DNA from: Bryobacterales bacterium
Lineage (GTDB): Bacteria; Acidobacteriota; Terriglobia; Bryobacterales; Bryobacteraceae
Length of the DNA stretch: 12,160 bases
Reading direction: 5' to 3'
Assembly (NCBI GenBank): GCA_025353235.1
Contig: JANXQZ010000878.1
Coordinates: forward strand, 1 to 12,160
Part shown: positions 6,014 through 12,160 of the stretch, in pieces
Position numbering within the stretch: position 1 is the first letter of the stretch
How the letters are laid out: each line of letters opens with the position of its first letter
The notes under the pieces: generated by a model
What the model saw: the letters and a program-made list of their open reading frames with translations, nothing else
Told to the model about the DNA's origin: nothing
Database searches by the model: none
Position numbers and translations under genes: made by a program

Positions 6014-8515
6014 TTAAAAGATAAAGTCGAAGTCGGCCGTGTAGCGTCTGCGGTAATTGCCAAAGAATACGCCGTATTGAGGGCCTGCTACGTTCGCGTA
6101 TACGCTTACTGGATTGAAGTGATTCGTCAGATTCGATCCAACCACCGATAATCGCATCGTATACTTTGGCGAGATTTTGAAATCCTTTGACACCCGCGCA
6201 TCTACCGCGATGAATCCAGGGAATCGCGCCTGGTTGGCCGCGCCGACATAGCTCTGGTAAACGTTCAGCGGCGAGTACGGGAAGCCCGAGCGATACTCCA
6301 CCTTCGGCATGATCTGGAACTTCCACGGCAGCCGCACGGTTCCCCACGCCAGGAGTCGATGCGGAACATCGCCCGGCAAATAGGAAACGCGATCCGGCAG
6401 AATTAGCGCGCTGGGATAACTGGCCAAGTAGGAATTGAACTCATTCAAATTCCCCACTGACCGGCCATGCACATACGAGACATAGACTTGACTCGCGCGT
6501 CCAGCCCGAATCGCCGAAGTCAACTCAAGCTGCTTCAACTGCGAGCTGCCATTCCCGCTCAGCAGGAACGCATGCTGCCCCTGCGCCAATCCAGGATTCA
6601 ACGTGATCAAGCCATCCGATGCGCTCTGTAGATAATTGGCGCGAACTCGCACCCGTGCCGACAAAGTCTGTTCTACTTGCACGCTCCAGTTGACGCTGTA
6701 AGGAGAGAAGTTTCCTGGATGCTGCCGCGCATAAATCAAGGGAAGCTCCGCCCGTGCTGCCTCGTCGGTCAGATTATAGAACTGATCGGGTCCGCTCTGG
6801 ATTGTGCCATCGGCCGCGTATCGCGTGATCGTTTGGACGGGATAAGACGAGAATCCGTAAACATTTAAAGGCACGCGATCGTAGAAAATACCAAGGCCAC
6901 CCCTGATTACCGTGTGGCCATCATGAAATGGCGTCCAGGCGAAACCTGCACGCGGTCCTACCCGAAACGTTCCCGTGATCTCCTGTTGCTCCACGCGAAT
7001 TCCCGCTTCCACCGCCAGTTGGGGATTCACGGTCCACTGATCCTGCGCGAAAAAGGATCCCTCCACGTCCGAGCGGGCGATCGGCAAGCCAGGCGTAAAC
7101 CGGATCGTCTCTACCAACGCGCCGCCCCCATCCAACAGGTCGACTGGCCGGTCCTGCACCAGGGCATGTTCGGTTGTGCCCCCCAGCGTCGCACCGAATT
7201 TCAGGCTGTGCGTACCCCACGCGTTCCTAGTGAGCGAGTAAGTCTCGCGCCACTCGGCTCGCGACGCCGTTCGAGTCTGGGTATTGAAATAATTGCCTTG
7301 GTTTCCGAAAGGCGTCAGAGTCATCGGCAGATCGCCCTGTGGCCGGACTCGCGCACGAAAAGTGCTGAGCGAGAGCGCGTTCTCCAGCAGTGCCGAACCG
7401 AGCGTCATCCGATCCGTAAGGGCAGCCGAATACGTTTGATGAGCGTCATTCGGGGACACCGGCTCGGGATTGAAAAAATCCATGTTCACATGGCGCGAGC
7501 GTTGATCCGCCGCATGGAATGTCGCCGTCAGCATATTTGAAGGACTCACAACATAATCGAGTTCAGTGAAGGAATTCAACCCTTCCCGGTTCTGCTGGTT
7601 TCGCGGAAATGGCAGCGTGATCACCGATGTGTTGCGAATCTCATACTCTGCCGACTCGGTGACATATAGCCGCTCCGGAATAATCGGGCCGCCGAGGTGG
7701 ATGCGCGGCGTGGCCGATTTTAGCCCTCGCAGATGCCAACTTCGAAACCGAAACTCGGGCAGAGGGTCGTTCAATTCGAAGCTCCACTTCTCGCCTCCGC
7801 GGCGTGTCTCCACTGCGATCACATTCGCCGTAAACCCGCCATACTCCGGCAGGTATGGGCTTGCCAGCACATTAATCGATTGCACGCTATCGATAGGGAT
7901 GGTAGCGCCGAATTGACCAGTGCTTGGGTCAGTGGCGGTTGCCGAATTGACCAACAGCGTGCTGCGATGTTCGCCGCTGCCCGACAGCCGCAATTGCCCG
8001 TTGGGAAGCCGGATTACACCCGGCGCCAACGGAAGCGCATCCGCCACGGTCGCCGGGCGGTCAACGCTGTTCTTTACGTCATCCCGCTTCAACGTCGAGG
8101 CAGGCGAGGCGGCTTGATCCAGCGGAACATCCACGTTGCCCTCAACAGTTACGCTATCAGCCCGCTTTGCCAGGTTTAGGGTGGCATCGATTCTGGCCTC
8201 GGCGCCTGGCGCGATCGTCACTCGAGCAGTCAGGCTTGTGAAACCCGGAGACGAGATGGTCACCGAATACTCTCCCGCCTCAAGTCCGACGAAGCGCGCT
8301 ACTCCGGTGGCATCCGCAGCCTTGTTCCGTTCCGGGTATCCTTGCGCATTGACGGCCACAATGGATCCTGCAACCGGCACGCCTTCCCCGTCGACAACTG
8401 ACACAACCAGCGTGTTAACGGCGGCCTGCAACGTGGCGCTGTAAAGAAGGAGACACGAACACCATACGATCCACTTAATTGGATTTCGGAGCGATGGTGC
8501 AAACGCGAAAGTCAT
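6014..8515 (-). CDS. TonB-dependent-receptor-like outer-membrane protein with carboxypeptidase-regulatory-like domain
   Basis: This 833-residue outer-membrane protein has the layout common in Acidobacteriota. A signal peptide (about 1-31) ends LQA. A carboxypeptidase-regulatory-like beta-sandwich follows (about 36-113; GVPVAGSIVAV, FVGLEAGEYSVTISSPGF). Next comes a plug domain (about 135-238; STLLVNSATATD, IDSVQSINVLASPYLPEYGGF). The large beta-barrel is rich in aromatic and polar alternation and ends DFDFIF, with the terminal aromatic residue needed for barrel assembly. I see no obvious TonB box, which is usual for this Oar-like group. It should import or bind a large substrate, perhaps glycans or peptides; the substrate is not deducible. 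The ATG lies 41 nt inside the 3' end of the upstream membrane-protein gene and lacks a clear Shine-Dalgarno, so translation is probably coupled to that gene. Confidence 0.92.
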   Translation of the reverse strand: MTFAFAPSLRNPIKWIVWCSCLLLYSATLQAAVNTLVVSVVDGEGVPVAGSIVAVNAQGYPERNKAADATGVARFVGLEAGEYSVTISSPGFTSLTARVTIAPGAEARIDATLNLAKRADSVTVEGNVDVPLDQAASPASTLKRDDVKNSVDRPATVADALPLAPGVIRLPNGQLRLSGSGEHRSTLLVNSATATDPSTGQFGATIPIDSVQSINVLASPYLPEYGGFTANVIAVETRRGGEKWSFELNDPLPEFRFRSWHLRGLKSATPRIHLGGPIIPERLYVTESAEYEIRNTSVITLPFPRNQQNREGLNSFTELDYVVSPSNMLTATFHAADQRSRHVNMDFFNPEPVSPNDAHQTYSAALTDRMTLGSALLENALSLSTFRARVRPQGDLPMTLTPFGNQGNYFNTQTRTASRAEWRETYSLTRNAWGTHSLKFGATLGGTTEHALVQDRPVDLLDGGGALVETIRFTPGLPIARSDVEGSFFAQDQWTVNPQLAVEAGIRVEQQEITGTFRVGPRAGFAWTPFHDGHTVIRGGLGIFYDRVPLNVYGFSSYPVQTITRYAADGTIQSGPDQFYNLTDEAARAELPLIYARQHPGNFSPYSVNWSVQVEQTLSARVRVRANYLQSASDGLITLNPGLAQGQHAFLLSGNGSSQLKQLELTSAIRAGRASQVYVSYVHGRSVGNLNEFNSYLASYPSALILPDRVSYLPGDVPHRLLAWGTVRLPWKFQIMPKVEYRSGFPYSPLNVYQSYVGAANQARFPGFIAVDARVSKDFKISPKYTMRLSVVGSNLTNHFNPVSVYANVAGPQYGVFFGNYRRRYTADFDFIF

Positions 8516-10031
8516 GATTCTGATAAGGGCAAGTCAGCCCAGGCACAGTTGTCGGCTCCGGGACCACAAACCATTGGACTCCGTAACGGGCCACCAGGGT
8601 TGCATAATTTCGATAATGTGAGGCGCGCCACGCTTTTTGCGCCATCACTTCCCGCTTCCACTGGCTTCCCAGTTGCGGGAATAGCGACACCGCACCGCTG
8701 TCTTTTAATTCATCGGCCAAGGCGCTGCGTTCGGCGATCGCGCGAAACCCGTGCAGATCCACGCCGGCGCTCGCGAGGTAATCGGGATCCAGCGCAAACA
8801 ACGCATTCTTTGGCGTATGCCCGCGAATCCAAAGGAGCGCGGGCACCCAGCCGCTTCCATAACTCAGCCCTGGCACCTCAATGTGCGGACTGTTCGGGAA
8901 AGCGCGGGCTTGCTGCGCCCACATCCCGACAAACAACGGGACGAAGAGCGCACACCAACGCCACACGGCATCTCGCAGCACGTATTCGCCGATCAGCGCT
9001 CCGGTGAATAGCAACATAACCAGGTAGATCAGATGGAAAGAACGCATGGGCTGCAGGCGCGCAATGCTTTCAAACTGGGGAGTGCTGGCAAGGAGGATCG
9101 CTATAAGCGTGAAGCAAACGCCAAACGGGATTAACGCCCCGCTCAACATCTGAAATACCGGCTTCGTTGTGCTAAGGCGCAGTCGGGAGAAGCATCCCAG
9201 TAAAACCAGCGGAGCAACTACGCCAATCCACTCATACCATTGCCAGCTCGAAACTAGAAAATAAGCACGCGACTGCAGAATCTCCTTATAGATGCCGTGT
9301 GCCGGTTCCAGGTCGAACGAAAGAGGCAGCGCCAACATACTAGCGGCGGCGCGCGCGGCCGCAAGGTTTGCGAAAGGCCGAGTACTCACTTGGGCGATCG
9401 CAATGCAACCCAGCGCCGTGATCGCATAGAACGCCATCTGCGGATGAATCACCGTCAATGCAAGCACCCACAAGACCGCTGCGCGAGTGCGTTTGTGTGC
9501 GAATGCCGCGAGCGCAAACAGCGTCATAGGCGTGGAAAGAGATCGCGACGTCAAATAAGGATCGACTAGGATTAATGCCGTCCCAGCCACCGGCGCCGCG
9601 AGCGAGACGCATAGAACGCAGAGTCCGGCCCACCGCGCCCGCGCGCTCTCAAAACAGGCTCCCAGCAAATCCCAGGAAGCAGCGAATAACAAGAGCAGCG
9701 AAATCACGTACCAAAGGATAATGGCCAAGTCGAACGGCAAATGCAGAAGCCTGGCCGAAAGTCCGATCAGATTCGGGAAAATAGTGAGGTTCGCGTGATG
9801 CGTGAAGAAGGCGGAACCAGCCGGGAACAGGGAAGGATCGGCCGCCATCTTGATGCCAGGCACGTAGATCGCGGCATCGTCGACACCGAGGTGATAACCG
9901 TTGACCGCCAGCGCTACGGCTGTCAGAAGGAGAATTCCGAGTGCCGGGGACCAAGCTCGAATGTGGGAGAGGGACGTGATGGTTCCCCAGTTTACAGGAT
10001 CTTGCGCAGCACTTCGATGGCGCGTTCGCAA
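8475..10031 (-). CDS. Polytopic membrane protein, GT-C/DUF6798-like
   Basis: This is an inner-membrane protein of about 518 residues with roughly ten hydrophobic segments. After the first segment (SPALGILLLTAVALAVNG) an external loop carries VDDAAIYVPGI, the acidic pair that GT-C glycosyltransferases place there. The C-terminal ~115 residues are soluble (FALDPDYLASAGVDLHGFRAIAERS and on) and resemble the tail of DUF6798-like proteins; this is recall, not a search. The start is uncertain. No ATG, GTG or TTG lies between the threonine aldolase stop and the first membrane segment. TTG at 10031 (40 nt overlap, GAGCAAGGA directly before) is chosen over ATG at 10115, which would add 28 residues and overlap by 124 nt. 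It sits between a cytoplasmic enzyme gene and the receptor gene. Its role may be glycan or lipid-linked sugar transfer. Confidence 0.75.
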   Translation of the reverse strand: MRTRHRSAAQDPVNWGTITSLSHIRAWSPALGILLLTAVALAVNGYHLGVDDAAIYVPGIKMAADPSLFPAGSAFFTHHANLTIFPNLIGLSARLLHLPFDLAIILWYVISLLLLFAASWDLLGACFESARARWAGLCVLCVSLAAPVAGTALILVDPYLTSRSLSTPMTLFALAAFAHKRTRAAVLWVLALTVIHPQMAFYAITALGCIAIAQVSTRPFANLAAARAAASMLALPLSFDLEPAHGIYKEILQSRAYFLVSSWQWYEWIGVVAPLVLLGCFSRLRLSTTKPVFQMLSGALIPFGVCFTLIAILLASTPQFESIARLQPMRSFHLIYLVMLLFTGALIGEYVLRDAVWRWCALFVPLFVGMWAQQARAFPNSPHIEVPGLSYGSGWVPALLWIRGHTPKNALFALDPDYLASAGVDLHGFRAIAERSALADELKDSGAVSLFPQLGSQWKREVMAQKAWRASHYRNYATLVARYGVQWFVVPEPTTVPGLTCPYQNHDFRVCTIAPKSN

Positions 10032-11026
10032 TCCTTGCTCGATGCATCGCAGTGCGTGACAATCCGAACGTTCGTGGGATTCGCCGTGCTCACCCGCAGC
10101 CCATTCGCCTTGCATCGGTCGGCGATCTCGGCTGACTTCACCCCGGTCCCGCTCACATCGAAAATTACGATATTCGTGTTTACCCGCTTTGGGTCAATCT
10201 TCACGCCAGGCATATCCGAAAGAGCTTCGGCAAGCATGCGCGCATTCGCGTGATCTTCTCCCAAGCGCTTCGGCATCTCTTCTAGCGCGATCAATCCCGC
10301 CGCCGCCAGGATTCCAGCCTGACGCATGCCGCCACCCAATCGCTTGCGATAGAGCCGCCCCTCTTCGATCGCCGCAGCCGTGCCCAGCAGCATGGAGCCT
10401 ACCGGAGCTCCCAAGCCTTTCGAAAGGCAAAACATCACCGTATCCACATTGGCAGCGATTTCGCTCACTGGCACGTTCAGATGGCAAGCTGCGTTGAAGA
10501 CGCGCGCTCCGTCCATGTGGACCTTGATCCCCACCGAATGCGCCTCATGGCAAATCTCGTTGATGACATGGATCGGGTAGACTACGCCGCCTGCCATGTT
10601 ATGAGTATTTTCAATTTCAATCAGACCGGTAGGGGAGCGATGCGGGCTGGCCGTCTTCACAGACTTCTTGATCTCGCTCCAGCGCAGGATGCCATCCTCA
10701 GTCGCGATCGGCCGAACCAGACACCCGGCGAACCAAGCCACCATCGCAAGTTCCCAATCCATGAGATGCGATCGAGAATCGCAGATCACTTCTTGTCCGT
10801 GGAGGGTGTGGATCTTGACGGCGATGGTGTTGGCCATGGTTCCGGTAGGAACGAATAGGGCGGCTTCCTTGCCAAAAATTTCGGCGGCCCGTTGCTCCAA
10901 GCGGTTGAGGGTGGGGTCTTCGCCGTAAACATCGTCGCCAACTTCCGCTCCAGCCATCGCCCGCCTCATCGCGAAGGATGGCCGCGTTACGGTATCGCTG
11001 CGCAAGTCGATAATTCTGTCAGTCAT
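9992..11026 (-). CDS. ltaE: Low-specificity L-threonine aldolase
   Basis: This 344-residue cytoplasmic, PLP-dependent enzyme cleaves L-threonine and L-allo-threonine to glycine and acetaldehyde. The N-terminus IDLRSDTVTRP (6-16) and GDDVYGEDPT (30-39) are signatures of the family. H87 in SRSHLMDWE stacks on the cofactor, D172 in HMDGARV binds the pyridine nitrogen, K203 in LSKGLGAPVGS forms the Schiff base, and R323 in VRIVTH holds the substrate carboxylate. Length fits the family (E. coli LtaE is about 333 residues). The frame is open upstream to 11158, but ATG 11026 is chosen because homologues start there and it overlaps the HemW-like stop as ATGA. This is a classic coupling arrangement. 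Confidence 0.95.
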   Translation of the reverse strand: MTDRIIDLRSDTVTRPSFAMRRAMAGAEVGDDVYGEDPTLNRLEQRAAEIFGKEAALFVPTGTMANTIAVKIHTLHGQEVICDSRSHLMDWELAMVAWFAGCLVRPIATEDGILRWSEIKKSVKTASPHRSPTGLIEIENTHNMAGGVVYPIHVINEICHEAHSVGIKVHMDGARVFNAACHLNVPVSEIAANVDTVMFCLSKGLGAPVGSMLLGTAAAIEEGRLYRKRLGGGMRQAGILAAAGLIALEEMPKRLGEDHANARMLAEALSDMPGVKIDPKRVNTNIVIFDVSGTGVKSAEIADRCKANGLRVSTANPTNVRIVTHCDASSKDCERAIEVLRKIL

Positions 11027-12123
11027 GCTCCCACGAACTCCGCTAAAACTTCGTTTGAGTACATCACCCCTCGATCGGTGAGCCGCAGCCGGTCGCCTTT
11101 CCTCTCCAGCAGGCCTTGGCTGATGAACTGCGTTATTTCGCTGTTCCATTGCCGCCATTCGTCCGGACTGGGCCTGATACCTGCGCTCAGCCGGAGCCCA
11201 ACGAAGAATCGTTCTTCGCCAAGCTTGGCTTCGTCAGTGGCGGTTCTAGCCGAGCCATCTGCCTGCATGCGCTGGACGTACTCTTCCACCGAGTCGGCGT
11301 TCTGCCAACGCAGCTTGCCGTCGAACGAGTGAGCGTCCGCGCCGAAGCCGACGTAAGGGTCCAGGCGCCAGTACTTCAGATTATGCAGCGACTCACGCCC
11401 TATTTTGGCGAAATTCGAAATTTCGTAGCGATGCAAGCCTTGATCTCGCAAATGCGAGATAGCCATTTCGTAAAACTCGGCAATTGCCTCGTCCGAGGGG
11501 ATGTCTGGTGCGCCGTAGCGCTTGCCGTTCAGCAGCACTTCCTGACCAAGCCGGCTATCTTCGTCCACTTCCAGCATGTACACGGATACATGGTCCGGGT
11601 CAATTGCGCTGAGCCAGCTTAGCGAAGTTTGCCAGGAAGCGAAAGTCTGTTCCGGCAGACCAGCGATCAGATCGATATTGAGATTTGAAATTCCCGCCGC
11701 GCGCAGGGTTTCCACTTCACGAGCCACGATCTCCGGAGTATGCTTGCGGCCAGTGCGAGCCAGTTCCTTGGTCGAGAACGATTGCACTCCCAGACTCACC
11801 CGGTTGATTCCAGCAACTCGCCACGCTTCTGCCTTTTCAATAGTTATGGTCCCCGGAGCGGCTTCGATGGTAGCCTCCGCCCAGGGTCGGCCCGGGATCA
11901 ATTCCAGCAGCGAGGCGAGCTGGTCTGGGGGCATCTGGCTCGGCGTGCCGCCGCCTAGGTAAACCGTATCGGGAGTTTCCGCCCAAATCGTGCCCTCGAT
12001 TTCGGTGCGCAGGCTCGCCAGGTAATCCGCTTCGAGACTGCTCGGAAACACGCCTGACGCAAAGTTGCAGAAGGTGCATTTCTGCGCACAAAACGGGTAA
12101 GAAACGTATACGCCGACAGGCAT
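11023..12123 (-). CDS. hemW: HemW-like radical SAM protein (heme chaperone)
   Basis: This 366-residue cytoplasmic radical SAM protein was once annotated as oxygen-independent coproporphyrinogen III oxidase. The 4Fe-4S motif is C12-x3-C16-x2-C19 followed by NF; true HemN has a fourth cysteine two residues after the third, so HemW is the better call. GGGTP (57-61) binds the methionyl part of SAM. HNLKYW (247-252) followed by YVGFGADAHS (257-266) is typical of HemW, and a HemN_C-like domain closes the protein (LGEERFFVGLRLSAGI). Known HemW proteins bind heme and are thought to deliver it to respiratory enzymes. The usual E-x-N-P-G-T motif reads EAAPGT (87-92), a mild deviation. ATG 12123 is preferred over the TTG directly before it because it overlaps an upstream stop as TGATG. 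It is coupled to the threonine aldolase gene by ATGA. Confidence 0.93.
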   Translation of the reverse strand: MPVGVYVSYPFCAQKCTFCNFASGVFPSSLEADYLASLRTEIEGTIWAETPDTVYLGGGTPSQMPPDQLASLLELIPGRPWAEATIEAAPGTITIEKAEAWRVAGINRVSLGVQSFSTKELARTGRKHTPEIVAREVETLRAAGISNLNIDLIAGLPEQTFASWQTSLSWLSAIDPDHVSVYMLEVDEDSRLGQEVLLNGKRYGAPDIPSDEAIAEFYEMAISHLRDQGLHRYEISNFAKIGRESLHNLKYWRLDPYVGFGADAHSFDGKLRWQNADSVEEYVQRMQADGSARTATDEAKLGEERFFVGLRLSAGIRPSPDEWRQWNSEITQFISQGLLERKGDRLRLTDRGVMYSNEVLAEFVGA

Positions 12124-12160
12124 CAAAGCGTGATCCCGCGCCCCAGCTGCTGGCTGATTG
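12123..12160 (-). CDS. Possible 3' end of an upstream minus-strand gene
   Basis: Reading the minus strand from the window edge, one frame gives ISQQLGRGITL and then TGA at 12125-12123, which overlaps the HemW-like ATG by one base (TGATG). This is the usual layout of coupled genes in an operon and would make the HemW-like gene the second or later gene of its transcript. Only 11 residues are visible, so the product cannot be named, and chance reading is possible. Confidence 0.3.
   Translation of the reverse strand, partial: ISQQLGRGITL

Noticed and set aside
6914..7540. Open plus-strand frame of about 208 codons
   Set aside because: It lies wholly antisense to the receptor gene, has no recognisable motif, and has a composition typical of the shadow of a GC-rich gene.
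11027..11158. Upstream extension of the threonine aldolase frame by 44 codons
   Set aside because: It lies inside the HemW-like gene, is not similar to aldolase N-termini, and the ATGA junction at 11026 gives a natural start.

Overview
The window looks like chromosomal DNA from a GC-rich, Gram-negative bacterium, most likely an Acidobacteriota member (Bryobacterales/Solibacter-like). This is an inference. It rests on a large TonB-dependent-receptor-like protein with an N-terminal carboxypeptidase-regulatory-like domain, several exported proteins, and a GT-C-like membrane protein of a style common in that phylum. Nine full genes are well supported. No tRNA, rRNA, CRISPR array or insertion sequence was seen.

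Left part, plus strand, 87-5353: four tightly packed genes that probably form one operon. A MoxR-type AAA+ ATPase overlaps a 609-614 residue protein whose N-terminal half resembles the TraB/ChaN/DUF5682-like fold and whose C-terminal half I do not recognise. A secreted metal-dependent amidohydrolase follows 5 nt later, and a secreted GH13 alpha-amylase-family hydrolase another 5 nt later. The first two look like a cytoplasmic ATPase-plus-effector pair; the last two look like periplasmic catabolic enzymes.

Middle, 5350-5619: a 'non-coding' gap that on translation holds the broken remains of a HigB-type toxin (C-terminal part only, with a frameshift and stops). Just downstream is a short stretch resembling the N-terminus of a HigA-type antitoxin. 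The toxin remnant abuts the GH13 stop codon. Next is a small glycine-zipper lipoprotein (5616-5987) with a TTG start and a well-placed Shine-Dalgarno sequence.

Right part, minus strand, 12160 down to 6014: a run of overlapping genes read right to left. The order is a possible 3' end of an unseen gene, the HemW-like radical SAM protein, low-specificity threonine aldolase, a polytopic membrane protein, and the TonB-dependent-receptor-like outer-membrane protein. Every junction overlaps (TGATG, ATGA, about 40 nt, 41 nt), so these are probably co-transcribed and translationally coupled. The two gene blocks converge at 5988-6013 with no visible terminator hairpin.

The most unusual items are the MoxR/TraB-like pair with no recognisable vWA partner in view, the cryptic higBA remnant, and the fully overlapping minus-strand gene chain.
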